NCBI GenBank assembly: GCA_041659545.1
Contig: JBAZYB010000035.1
Span: 1-21,461, forward strand
Source of the DNA: Hyphomicrobium_A sp041659545
GTDB taxonomy: Bacteria > Pseudomonadota > Alphaproteobacteria > Rhizobiales > Hyphomicrobiaceae
DNA: 21,461 nt
Direction of reading: 5' to 3'
The notes beneath the pieces were generated by a model, which was not told the DNA's origin, searched no databases, and worked only from the letters and a program-made list of their open reading frames with translations. Made by a program: the position numbers and the translations under genes. Of this stretch, positions 7,736-14,717 are shown one piece after another (positions within the stretch are counted from its first letter, which is position 1; every line of letters starts with the position of its first letter).

Positions 7736-8704
7736 ATGGCTAGCACAAACCATCATCCGCGCGTCGTCTCGCTCATTGCCAGCGCCACTGAAACTTTGCA
7801 CGCGCTCGGCGCGGGTGACCTGCAGGTGGCACGCTCGCACGAGTGCGACTATCCCCCTGCGGTGAAAAAGCTTCCCTCCGTCACGCGCCCCAAGTTCGAC
7901 GTCGTCGGCTCTAGCGCCACAATCGACACGCGCGTGCGCGATCTCGTCGAACGCGGGCTTTCAGTCTATGAGGTCGACGCCGATGCGCTGGAAAAACTGA
8001 AGCCGGATGTCATTCTCACTCAGGACCAGTGCCAGGTTTGCGCTGTGTCCCTTGCTGACGTGGAGCGCGCCGTGTGCACGTTCCTGCATGATCGGCCCCG
8101 CATCGTCTCCATGCATCCGCACACCATGGCAGACATCTACCGCGACATAGACCGGGTCGCCGCCGCCATAGGTCGCCCGCAAGCTGGCGCGGATCTCGTC
8201 GCCTCAATGCAGGGCCGGCTCGCCGCGGTATCAGCCCTGGTCGCCGGCCTGCCGAAGAAGCGCCTCGCCTTCATCGAATGGGTCGATCCACCCATGTCGG
8301 GTGGTCACTGGATGCCGGAGCTGATCGATGCGGCCGGCGGCATCAGCGTCTTCGGCACCACCGGCGCGCCATCGCCGTGGATCACCTGGAAGGAAGTCGC
8401 CAAGGCCGACCCCGACGTCATTGTTGTCGCGCCCTGCGGATACGACATCGAGGTGACGCGCCGCGAGGTCCGGCCTCTGGTCAGCTACGCGCTGTGGCAG
8501 GAGCTGCGCGCGGTGCGCAATGGGCAAGTCTATCTCGCCGATGGCAACGCCTATTTCAATCGCCCCGGGCCGCGCCTCGTCGACAGCGCCGAGATCCTGG
8601 CCGAGATCATGCACCCGCAAGCGTGCAACTTCGGTCATCGCGGCAAAGGCTATGTCGACTATGAGATGGTCGCCCCCGGGGTCGTCACCCGAGCGACGTC
8701 ATAG
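7736..8704 (+). CDS. Cobalamin-binding-type periplasmic-binding-fold protein (BtuF-like)
   Basis: 322 residues with the two-lobe substrate-binding fold of vitamin B12/iron-complex binding proteins. VVSLIASATETLHALG near the N-terminus is the typical opening strand-helix. SHECDYPP and TQDQCQVCAVS are segments I associate with proteins annotated as cobalamin-binding. WVDPPMSGGHWMPELIDAAGG and a C-terminal NAYFNRPGPRLVDSAEILAE complete the family pattern. There is no signal peptide or lipobox, and no ABC permease or ATPase gene adjoins it, so it may act in the cytoplasm instead of feeding a BtuCD transporter. It starts 18 bases after the fusion oxidoreductase gene, with only a poor ribosome site. 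Its TAG stop (8702-8704) lies inside the converging cNMP gene. The fold is secure; the ligand is inferred. Confidence 0.8.
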   Translation: MASTNHHPRVVSLIASATETLHALGAGDLQVARSHECDYPPAVKKLPSVTRPKFDVVGSSATIDTRVRDLVERGLSVYEVDADALEKLKPDVILTQDQCQVCAVSLADVERAVCTFLHDRPRIVSMHPHTMADIYRDIDRVAAAIGRPQAGADLVASMQGRLAAVSALVAGLPKKRLAFIEWVDPPMSGGHWMPELIDAAGGISVFGTTGAPSPWITWKEVAKADPDVIVVAPCGYDIEVTRREVRPLVSYALWQELRAVRNGQVYLADGNAYFNRPGPRLVDSAEILAEIMHPQACNFGHRGKGYVDYEMVAPGVVTRATS

Positions 8705-9070
8705 GTTGTCGTTCATGCTCCGCAGCCGCCGCGATAGGCGGCGCAGCAGGTCGAGCGCGAAGGCTGGGTTGCGTTCCACCAGATAGTTGAAAGCGCGCTC
8801 GTCGATCACCGCCACCTCGGTGGGCTCGCGGGCGATGGCGGTCGCGCCGCGTGGCGATCCATCGATCAGTGACAATTCGCCGAACGTCTCGCCGGGCCGC
8901 ACGGTCTCCAGCATCTCGCCCGCCGACGTGATGCCAACCGAGCCGCTGCGCACCGCGTACATGACGCTGCCCTCATCGCCGACGAGGAAGATGCGCTCGC
9001 CCGGCTCGAACCGCTGCAAGGGGTAGCCGGCGCGGACTAATCCTTCAAAATCAAAGCCATTGCTCGACAT
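8699..9070 (-). CDS. Small stand-alone cyclic-nucleotide-binding domain protein
   Basis: A 123-residue protein made only of a cNMP-binding (Crp/PKA-R-like) fold: YPLQRFEPGERIFLVGDEGSV split over two strands, then the cassette FGELSLIDGSPRGA. This keeps the Glu and the Arg that hold the cyclic phosphate, so ligand binding is plausible. There is no helix-turn-helix, channel or enzyme domain, so it would work through a partner. The start is taken at the ATG ending at 9070, preceded by AGG about 8 bases upstream. An in-frame ATG three codons earlier (9079) and one at 9151 are alternatives. The stop (8699-8701) converges on the BtuF-like gene with a 6-base overlap. It is divergent from the 616-residue membrane protein gene. 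The motif EPTEV is shared with the cNMP part of the fusion oxidoreductase, suggesting paralogy. Confidence 0.85.
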   Translation of the reverse strand: MSSNGFDFEGLVRAGYPLQRFEPGERIFLVGDEGSVMYAVRSGSVGITSAGEMLETVRPGETFGELSLIDGSPRGATAIAREPTEVAVIDERAFNYLVERNPAFALDLLRRLSRRLRSMNDNL

Positions 9071-9226
9071 ATCGGGCATCCTGGAGAGCCAGAAACGGGC
9101 AACGCAAATTCGCAATTGGCAAAGACTATGCCCGGCAAGCACGGCCGACAACCACCATGCGGTGGCCGATCCGTGCGTTGCGCCGCCGATACGTCACAGC
9201 GTCTACGACGCCAACTGGATGCAACC

Positions 9227-9248
9227 CGCGCGACAAACGCGCGTTTTT
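9227..9248 (+). terminator. Terminator-like hairpin upstream of the 616-residue membrane protein gene
   Basis: CGCGCG (9227-9232), loop ACAAA, CGCGCG (9238-9243), then TTTTT (9244-9248). This has the form of an intrinsic terminator for the + strand. No + strand gene ends before it, because the gene to the left runs the other way. It could end a short leader transcript or act as an attenuator for the gene starting at 9293. Confidence 0.5.
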
Positions 9249-9292
9249 ACTATATCGGCCTATACAAGGTGGACGAACGGGGAACTTGAGAC

Positions 9293-11143
9293 ATGGCTGC
9301 GACGAGGCCGGAATCGACCTCCATTATGGGGCGCGCACTCGACTACTTCCTGGGACGCAACACGCTCATTGGCATCGCCTCCATGATGCTGCTGCTCATC
9401 TCCGGCTTCGCCACCTGGCACGGAATGCGCGACTTCATCATCGGCGTTTCGACATCGCCGGCGGGGAACTCGCAAGAGCTTCCAGGCGGTATGTCTTTCT
9501 CCAATGATTTCCTCGTCATCGTCGTTGTCGTCGCGCTCACCTTCCTGATGTGGCTCGCCCTGCGCGAATCCTTCGGAGCCGGGCGCCGCTTCTCCGACCG
9601 GGTCGTCACCTTCCCCCTCTATGTATTCCTCGCCCTTTGGTCGATTGGCTTCGGCTACGGCTTCTGGTGGAGCCTCATCGCCGGCGAAGAGGCGACCCGC
9701 ACCGGACTTTCCGGGCTGCAGCAGGACGCAGGCGATGCCGCCGGTGCCGTGGCAGCGCGCCTCGACGCGGTCAAAATCCAGCTCGATAGCGTCGTCACCT
9801 GGTCGGAGAGCCAGATGTCGCGCGAGGAAACGAGCGGCGGATCGTGCGGGACATCGTCGGGCGCCGGTCGCGGGCCGCTCTATAACGCCCGCGTCGGCGT
9901 ACGCGATCAGATCGCCTCGCTGCGCAACAGCGTCCAGACCTCGTGGCTGGCGCCGGTGAATGCCGACATCCAGTCGCTGCAGCAGAGCGTCAACCAGTTG
10001 CAGGGCGCGACGGTCGCCGAGCGCCAGCAAAGCTTCGACGCCATGGCCTCCAACATCCGTTCGCGCGCCCGCGACATCGCTGCCCGCTCCAACGAGCTTG
10101 GCAAGTCGACCGCCGCCGAGATGCGCGCCATTGCTGCCGCGGTTTCGGTGTCCCCCGGCCAGGGCGGCTTTTCCTGCTACGACCCGACACTGGCTCAGCG
10201 CCTGACCCAGGCGGCCGATCAGGCCGACCAGCCGGCCGTGCTCACCCTGCGCGAGGCCTCCTTCAACGAAGGTCCGGCTGGCGTCGCCAACGCCATCAAG
10301 CGTCTGTGGGAGAATATCGGCGCCTATATCTCGAGCCTGTTTAGCTACCTCTCAGACGCCAAGCCAGACGGCGCCACCAAGAGCGGCGAGCCGATCACTG
10401 GGCGCGATATGATCGCCCTGCTTGCCACCATCGGTATCGATCTGGGCCTGCTCGCGCTGGCCATCCTCAACCCGCCACCGCCAGAGAGCCGCCGGCCCTC
10501 GTCGCAGGTCATTCGCCAGATCCGCGCCGCTATCAATACGGCCATCGTGCGCGCGCCCGGCGCCAATATGGAATGGGTGCGTCGCCACTTCATCTATCAC
10601 AGACGCACGTCGTACCTCGTCATCCCCAACCTCTACAGTTGCGACCCCAACGACGAGGAGGAGAGCGCCAAGGCACTGGCCATGAACCAGCTTGCCGGCG
10701 TGCTCGACGACCTCGACCTCGTGCGCTGGCCGCAGAAGCCGCGCTGGTGGACGTTCCGCAAAGGGGAGCTCGATAACCTCAAAGCCGAGGAAGCCGCGGC
10801 CAGCGATACCGACCTCAGCCAGATCCGCAAAGATTGGCTGAAGAAGATCGGCAAGAAACCAGACGAGATGACCGACGAGGACATCGCCTTCGAGAAGGCG
10901 CAGCCGATCCGCAACCACGGCCTGTTCTCGAAGGCCGAGAAGGCCCTGACCTTTGCGGGCTGGAGCGAACGCGCCCGTCGCGACATCGAGATCTTCCCGC
11001 TCGAAAACGTCGAGGGGCTGACGCCGATCCTCATGGTGCTCGCCGACGACGGCACCATCCAGGCGCAGGAGGAGGCAGAGGCAAAGGCGGCTGAATCCAA
11101 GCGCTCATGGCTCTCGTTCGGCCGAGAGCCAAAAGGCGCTTGA
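9293..11143 (+). CDS. Large membrane protein of unknown function (3 TM + periplasmic helical domain + 1 TM + cytoplasmic tail)
   Basis: 616 residues, not recognised. Hydrophobic segments lie at about 22-45, 72-91, 104-130 and 372-393. Between the third and fourth is a roughly 240-residue, helix-prone, Gln/Ala/Ser-rich stretch (for example DIQSLQQSVNQLQGATVAERQQ split across helices) with only two cysteines, C185 and C295, which could form a disulfide. After the last membrane segment comes a Pro run (NPPPPES) and a charged cytoplasmic domain of about 220 residues with WPQKPRWWTFRKGEL, ending in an acidic/Ala coil. No transporter, kinase or enzyme motif is seen. The plan resembles proteins with two membrane blocks around a long extracytoplasmic coiled coil. 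The start at ATG 9293 has GGGGAA about 10 bases upstream. It is divergent from the small cNMP-binding protein, 222 bases away, so the two may share control. Confidence 0.85.
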   Translation: MAATRPESTSIMGRALDYFLGRNTLIGIASMMLLLISGFATWHGMRDFIIGVSTSPAGNSQELPGGMSFSNDFLVIVVVVALTFLMWLALRESFGAGRRFSDRVVTFPLYVFLALWSIGFGYGFWWSLIAGEEATRTGLSGLQQDAGDAAGAVAARLDAVKIQLDSVVTWSESQMSREETSGGSCGTSSGAGRGPLYNARVGVRDQIASLRNSVQTSWLAPVNADIQSLQQSVNQLQGATVAERQQSFDAMASNIRSRARDIAARSNELGKSTAAEMRAIAAAVSVSPGQGGFSCYDPTLAQRLTQAADQADQPAVLTLREASFNEGPAGVANAIKRLWENIGAYISSLFSYLSDAKPDGATKSGEPITGRDMIALLATIGIDLGLLALAILNPPPPESRRPSSQVIRQIRAAINTAIVRAPGANMEWVRRHFIYHRRTSYLVIPNLYSCDPNDEEESAKALAMNQLAGVLDDLDLVRWPQKPRWWTFRKGELDNLKAEEAAASDTDLSQIRKDWLKKIGKKPDEMTDEDIAFEKAQPIRNHGLFSKAEKALTFAGWSERARRDIEIFPLENVEGLTPILMVLADDGTIQAQEEAEAKAAESKRSWLSFGREPKGA

Positions 11144-11174
11144 AGCTTCAGTGCTTCCCTAAACCGGTACGGCT

Positions 11175-11438
11175 CTAGCGACCCTGCCAGAGCCAGACGG
11201 TGAGGGCCGCCCCAGCGACCGCCAATAGGTAGGCGAGAAACATCGACATGATGCCCAGGATTCCCGCGATGTGGAATCCCATGAACGAGCCGGCGATGCC
11301 GACCAGCGCGTAAGTGATGTCGGCGCCTGACGCGTTCGCGACCTGCCGGCCGATCCACGTATTGCCATAGCGGACCATGGCGAAACCGACCGCTGCACCG
11401 AAAACCACCAGCAGTAGAAATGTGCCTAAAGCGCCCAT
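11175..11438 (-). CDS. Small membrane protein, GlsB/YeaQ/YmgE-like
   Basis: 87 residues, almost entirely hydrophobic. There are three predicted membrane segments, with a Gly-rich middle (DITYALVGIAGSFMGFHIAGILG) resembling the transglycosylase-associated GlsB/YeaQ/YmgE family, whose members are small inner-membrane proteins often linked to envelope stress. The length fits that family (about 80-90). A GGGGGTG stretch precedes the ATG that ends at 11438. It lies downstream of rlmH on the same strand with a gap of 142 bases, so it may have its own promoter. Its stop is 31 bases from the end of the converging 616-residue gene. The family call is by resemblance only. Confidence 0.7.
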   Translation of the reverse strand: MGALGTFLLLVVFGAAVGFAMVRYGNTWIGRQVANASGADITYALVGIAGSFMGFHIAGILGIMSMFLAYLLAVAGAALTVWLWQGR

Positions 11439-11580
11439 GTGTGCACCCCCTGTCGCGGCTGGATGAAGACGCGAATCACTCTCGCCATTCTATCTCACCG
11501 CTCCGTCAATGCGACGTGCCGTTGCGCGGTTCCATTCCGTGGGCGTCACGGGCACTGGGCGCTGGGCACCCAAGCGAGCC

Positions 11581-12060
11581 TCAAACTCGGTGGTAGGGGT
11601 GGCCGGAAAGGATTGTCGAGGCGCGATACAGCTGCTCGATCAGCACGACGCGCGCCAGTCCATGCGGCAGCGTCATGGGGCCGAGCGACAGCTTGAGGGC
11701 CGCGCCGGAAACCGCGTCTGCCCCATGCCCGTCGGGACCGCCGATGAGGAACGCCAGGACCTTGCTGCCCCCATCCCGCCGCGCCGCGATCCACGCTGCA
11801 AACACCACGCTGGACATCGACTTGCCGCTCTCATCGAGCACCACGAATTGCTCCGCGGCCGCTGCGGCTTTCACTAGCTTTGCGGCCTCCTCGGCCTTGC
11901 GCGCTTCCACGCTCGCCGCGCGGCTCTCGCTCAATTCGCTGATGGTGAGGGGCCCAATGCCCAACGCGCGCCCGCCGGCATCGAGCCGTTTCACGTAGCG
12001 CTCGCACAGGTCGCGCTCGGCGTCTTTCAAGCGGCCCACGGCCGCAACGATCAGGCGCAT
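11581..12060 (-). CDS. rlmH: 23S rRNA (pseudouridine-1915-N3)-methyltransferase RlmH
   Basis: 159 residues, the normal length for this SPOUT-class enzyme, which methylates pseudouridine 1915 of 23S rRNA in assembled ribosomes using S-adenosylmethionine. The knotted C-terminal half shows FLIGGPDGHG (105-113 region), SLGPMTLPHGLARVVLIEQ split into its two strands, and the signature end LYRASTILSGHPYHR (144-158). The start is the ATG ending at 12060 because MRLIVAAVGRLKDAE is the family N-terminus. The frame stays open to 12213 only because it reads through the repeat pair upstream. It is the third gene of the nadD-rsfS-rlmH set, but the 220 bases between rsfS and rlmH are unusually long and repeat-filled. 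Confidence 0.95.
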   Translation of the reverse strand: MRLIVAAVGRLKDAERDLCERYVKRLDAGGRALGIGPLTISELSESRAASVEARKAEEAAKLVKAAAAAEQFVVLDESGKSMSSVVFAAWIAARRDGGSKVLAFLIGGPDGHGADAVSGAALKLSLGPMTLPHGLARVVLIEQLYRASTILSGHPYHRV

Positions 12061-12112
12061 GATGGATGCCCCGCCAGTTGTGCGAGCGCTCACGCCGTCG
12101 CGCGCCAGCAAA

Positions 12113-12222
12113 ATAGTGCTTCCGGAAAAGTGGACCCCGGTTTTCCGCTGAGAAGCACGGCAAAGCAATAGTGCTTCCGGAAAAGTGGATCCCGGTTTTC
12201 CGCTGAGTAGCACGGCAAAGCA
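12113..12222. repeat. Tandem pair of 55-bp palindromic repeats
   Basis: Two head-to-tail 55-base copies, 12113-12167 and 12168-12222, abut exactly and differ at two positions (C/T at 12134/12189 and A/T at 12153/12208). Each copy folds. In copy 1 GTGCTTC (12116-12122) pairs with GAAGCAC (12152-12158), and directly inside it CGGAAAA (12123-12129) pairs with TTTTCCG (12141-12147), leaving a 4-base bulge and an 11-base loop. Copy 2 has one mismatch in the outer stem. The core CGGAAAAGTGG...CCGGTTTTCCG resembles a short palindromic element common between genes in rhizobial genomes (from memory). The pair sits between rsfS and rlmH. Confidence 0.9.
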
Positions 12223-12280
12223 GACATCCAGAGGCGTTCCGAGTCCTCAATCGAACCGGAACGACTCTAGCGTCGCGGCG

Positions 12281-12694
12281 TCAGTGGGCGGTGGTCGGCT
12301 CGCCCGGTCTGTCGGCAGACCACATCTTCTCGAGGTTATAGAAGTCGCGCACCTCGTTGCGGAACACGTGCACGATGATGTCGCCGGCGTCGATCAACAC
12401 CCAGTCGCAGGCTTCCGTGCCCTCGAGCCGAACGCCGCCGATACCTCTTTCTTTGAGTTTGCGGCTGATCTGGTCGCCGATGGCGCCGACGTGGCGATCG
12501 GAACGACCGGTAACGACGACCATGTAATCAGCGATGGATGTCTTTCCGGCCAGGTCGATCGTGACCACGTCTTCGCCCTTGGCTTCGTCGAGCCAGAAGA
12601 CGATCTCCTGCAGCAGGGCTGCCGATTTTTGTCCGTCTGACAAAAGCTCGGCGTGAGGCGTGCCATTACGGGCACCCTCAAGTGCGGTTCGCAT
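12281..12694 (-). CDS. rsfS: Ribosomal silencing factor RsfS
   Basis: 137 residues. RsfS (Iojap/YbeB family) binds ribosomal protein uL14 and blocks subunit joining when nutrients are scarce. The conserved core is present: EDVVTIDLAGKTSIADYMVV, TGRSDRHVGAIGDQI, and the signature WVLIDAGDIIVHVFRNEVRDFY split at about 98-119, ending LEKMW. The roughly 22-residue N-terminal extension and the short tail GEPTTAH are longer than the E. coli protein but ordinary for alphaproteobacteria. The start is the ATG ending at 12694. The ribosome site is weak (AGGAAGGGA lies more than 14 bases upstream), so a start slightly downstream is possible. It follows nadD after a 236-base gap and precedes rlmH. Confidence 0.95.
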   Translation of the reverse strand: MRTALEGARNGTPHAELLSDGQKSAALLQEIVFWLDEAKGEDVVTIDLAGKTSIADYMVVVTGRSDRHVGAIGDQISRKLKERGIGGVRLEGTEACDWVLIDAGDIIVHVFRNEVRDFYNLEKMWSADRPGEPTTAH

Positions 12695-12930
12695 CGTGTG
12701 CTGTTTGTCCCTTCCTCATGCACCCCTTGGGGCTTGTGCCGTTGCTCTCAAGGCAATCGTGCAACCCACGCCTTGCAACCGCGGCACTCTTCCACGGAGA
12801 GGCACCCGCCTCCCGCGAAGCAAAACATAAGGCCTCGATGCCATGGGCAGCAATAGTTAATGCGCGCTAAGCTTGTTCATGTGCAACGTGCAAGCGTAAT
12901 TGATCGTATATATTACCTGGTGTTAAGCGG
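12695..12930. other. Intergenic gap between nadD and rsfS
   Basis: 236 bases without a supported gene. The half nearest nadD is more AT-rich (around 12880-12925, containing atatattacc and a short direct repeat GTGCAA at 12881 and 12888) and could carry a promoter reading left into rsfS. I cannot assign -35 and -10 boxes with confidence. No terminator with a T-run is evident after nadD. Confidence 0.4.
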
Positions 12931-13566
12931 TCATGTCCCGCCCCGAAGCACCGTCGACGAAGCCCCCGAGAGCCGCGTGCTCAGCAGCGTCCAGGCAGGC
13001 GGGGGCATCCCCGGTAGCTGCGCCGCGCGGCTTTCTGCAACGCGAAACCGCCCCAGCCAGGCAGCCGCCGGCGAGGCGAGGGCCCTGTAACGCCAGCCCG
13101 GGCGGTCGACCACAGCGATAGGCACCATCCGCGCGATCTCCCGCCAACGCTGCCAACGATGGAAGCCGACGAGGTTGTCGGCGCCCATCACCCAGACGAA
13201 TTCCACACCCGGCATTCGCTGCGTCACATAACGGAGAGTGGTATAGGTGAACGCAGTGCCCAGAGCTGCCTCGAAGCCGGTCACAGTTATGCGCGGGTCG
13301 CTGACCAGCTGGCGACTGGCGGCCATGCGCGCCGCCAGGGAAGGCAGCCCTTCGCCGCTCTTCAACGGATTGCCGGGCGTCACCATCCACCAAAGTTGAT
13401 CGAGGCGCAGTCGCTTCAGCGCCGTCGTGGCGCACACCGCGTGGCCCTCGTGAGGCGGATTGAAGGTGCCGCCCATAAGCCCGATGCGCTGACCGGCGAA
13501 CGCGGTCGGCAACAAGGCGTGGGAAACAGAACTCGGGTTGCTCGGCATCGGACTCGCGCGCATCAT
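12931..13566 (-). CDS. nadD: Nicotinate-nucleotide adenylyltransferase NadD
   Basis: 211 residues. NadD transfers AMP from ATP to nicotinate mononucleotide, the step before NAD synthetase. The nucleotidyltransferase signature GGTFNPPHEGH (32-42) binds ATP. FVWVMGADNLVGFHRWQRW is the family core (split at GADN). SGASSTVLR (200-208) is the C-terminal ISSTxIR-type motif. The length is normal. The Ala/Ser-rich first 25 residues before IGLMGG are poorly conserved, so the start could be at 13566, 13563 or the ATG ending at 13548; no strong ribosome site decides. It is normally next to proA in this bacterial group. Here it heads a leftward nadD-rsfS-rlmH series and is divergent from the serine hydrolase gene 144 bases away. 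Confidence 0.95.
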   Translation of the reverse strand: MMRASPMPSNPSSVSHALLPTAFAGQRIGLMGGTFNPPHEGHAVCATTALKRLRLDQLWWMVTPGNPLKSGEGLPSLAARMAASRQLVSDPRITVTGFEAALGTAFTYTTLRYVTQRMPGVEFVWVMGADNLVGFHRWQRWREIARMVPIAVVDRPGWRYRALASPAAAWLGRFRVAESRAAQLPGMPPPAWTLLSTRLSGASSTVLRGGT

Positions 13567-13663
13567 TTCCGTTCAATCTAACCCGCCAACCGATTGAGTT
13601 TGCAAACCTAATCGAGACGACATGCAACTCTGGTAACGAGCCGGTCATCATTGCTCTGCCATT

Positions 13664-13704
13664 CCTGAGGCACCGGCTGGAAATCGACCGCCGGCCGTCA
13701 GGAG
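13664..13704 (+). promoter_or_regulatory. Leader hairpin overlapping the ribosome binding site of the serine hydrolase gene
   Basis: CCTGA (13664-13668) can pair with TCAGG (13698-13702), GG (13669-13670) with CC (13695-13696), and CCGGC (13673-13677) with GCCGG (13690-13694), giving 12 pairs with two small bulges and a 12-base loop. The 3' arm contains the AGG of the AGGAG ribosome site (13700-13704) for ATG 13711. Translation control is possible but untested. Confidence 0.35.
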
Positions 13705-13710
13705 TGAACT

Positions 13711-14715
13711 ATGCGTAGACGGCAATTTCTCGCTTCGGCTGCGACCATCGCTGGAGTCCTGGCAACGACGCGCCGACAGGCGCTTGCCGTGGAAGCTGTT
13801 CCTTCTCACGCCCCTCCTCATCTGCTGGAAAAGTTTCTCGCCTTGCCTGGCGCCAAGAGCGCCCAGGTCGATGTCGACCAGCCCACCAATCCGTGGCGCG
13901 TCACGTATCAGCCGGACGCGCAGCTGTTTTGCGGCAGCTGCTTCAAGACTTTCGTGCTGGCGACTTATCTGCGCGAGGTGGAGGCCGGGCGCTTGGACGA
14001 GCTGGAGCAGCTCCCTCTCGATGACGGTGTGCGCTCGCTCGTCAGTCCGGTGTTTGAGAATCTCACCGGCACCACGCAGGCGCGCAGCGCCCTCGAAGCC
14101 ATGATCGCCCACAGCGACAACACCGCAACCGATATGGCGATGAAGCGCGTCACGCCGAAAAAGGTGCGCGTCTTTATCGCGGAGGCCGGGCTCACCAAGG
14201 CGCACATCCCAGACTCGACGCGCAGCTTCTTTTCCTATCTTGCCGGCGCGCCCTTGGGCGAGGATCTGGGATGGAAGGGCGTCAAAGCCGTCGTCGATGC
14301 TGAGAAGCCCGACACTTCCAAGTACCGTCCCGCCCTCAACGACGTTGAGACGATGGCGGTCCCCGCGTCGGAGTTCGTCGCCTATTACAAGCGGGCGCTG
14401 GCAGGCGAGTTCTTCAAGAAGCCCCAGACGCTCACTGAGTTCAAGCGCATCCAGGCAATGGCGGACGCGATCGCTCTCGTCGTCCCCGCCGGCACGGCCG
14501 CCTACATGAAGGGCGGCTCCATCGATTGGAACGGCTTCCACTGTCTCGCGCTGGCAGGGCAGATGATCGTGCGCGACATCCCCGTCACGGTAGCGTTCAT
14601 GCTCAATTGGAACGACAGCGATGGCGAGGCGCAGACGATTACCGCCGCCTACAAGGACGCCGTGGCGGACGTCCTCGGCCGCATCCACAAGCAGCTGACG
14701 GAGGCGCGTAGCTAG
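13711..14715 (+). CDS. Exported serine hydrolase of the class A beta-lactamase fold
   Basis: 334 residues. The N-terminus MRRRQFLASAATIAG with a following Ala-rich stretch looks like a twin-arginine signal, so export to the periplasm is likely. The serine-acyl-enzyme motifs are present: S76-C-F-K79 (SxxK), S135-D-N137 (SDN) and K267-G-G269 (KTG-like). The ExxLN deacylation motif of true class A beta-lactamases is not evident in the expected stretch after SDN (about 165-180, PDSTRSFFSYLAG). The protein may therefore be a penicillin-binding-like hydrolase with no antibiotic resistance role. AGGAG at 13700-13704 supports ATG 13711. It is followed after 2 bases by the NTF2-like gene, so the two are surely co-transcribed. 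The substrate is unknown. Confidence 0.8.
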   Translation: MRRRQFLASAATIAGVLATTRRQALAVEAVPSHAPPHLLEKFLALPGAKSAQVDVDQPTNPWRVTYQPDAQLFCGSCFKTFVLATYLREVEAGRLDELEQLPLDDGVRSLVSPVFENLTGTTQARSALEAMIAHSDNTATDMAMKRVTPKKVRVFIAEAGLTKAHIPDSTRSFFSYLAGAPLGEDLGWKGVKAVVDAEKPDTSKYRPALNDVETMAVPASEFVAYYKRALAGEFFKKPQTLTEFKRIQAMADAIALVVPAGTAAYMKGGSIDWNGFHCLALAGQMIVRDIPVTVAFMLNWNDSDGEAQTITAAYKDAVADVLGRIHKQLTEARS

Positions 14716-14717
14716 CG

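Noticed and set aside
12061..12213. 51-codon N-terminal extension of rlmH reading through the repeat pair
   Set aside because: The translation is simply the repeat unit read twice. The family N-terminus starts at the ATG ending at 12060.
12113..12222. A CRISPR array or insertion-sequence end
   Set aside because: Only two copies abut with no spacers, and there is no transposase or terminal target duplication. It fits a short palindromic intergenic repeat.
13711..14715. A beta-lactam resistance gene
   Set aside because: The ExxLN deacylation motif is not evident, and the setting is not that of a resistance element. Only the fold is called.
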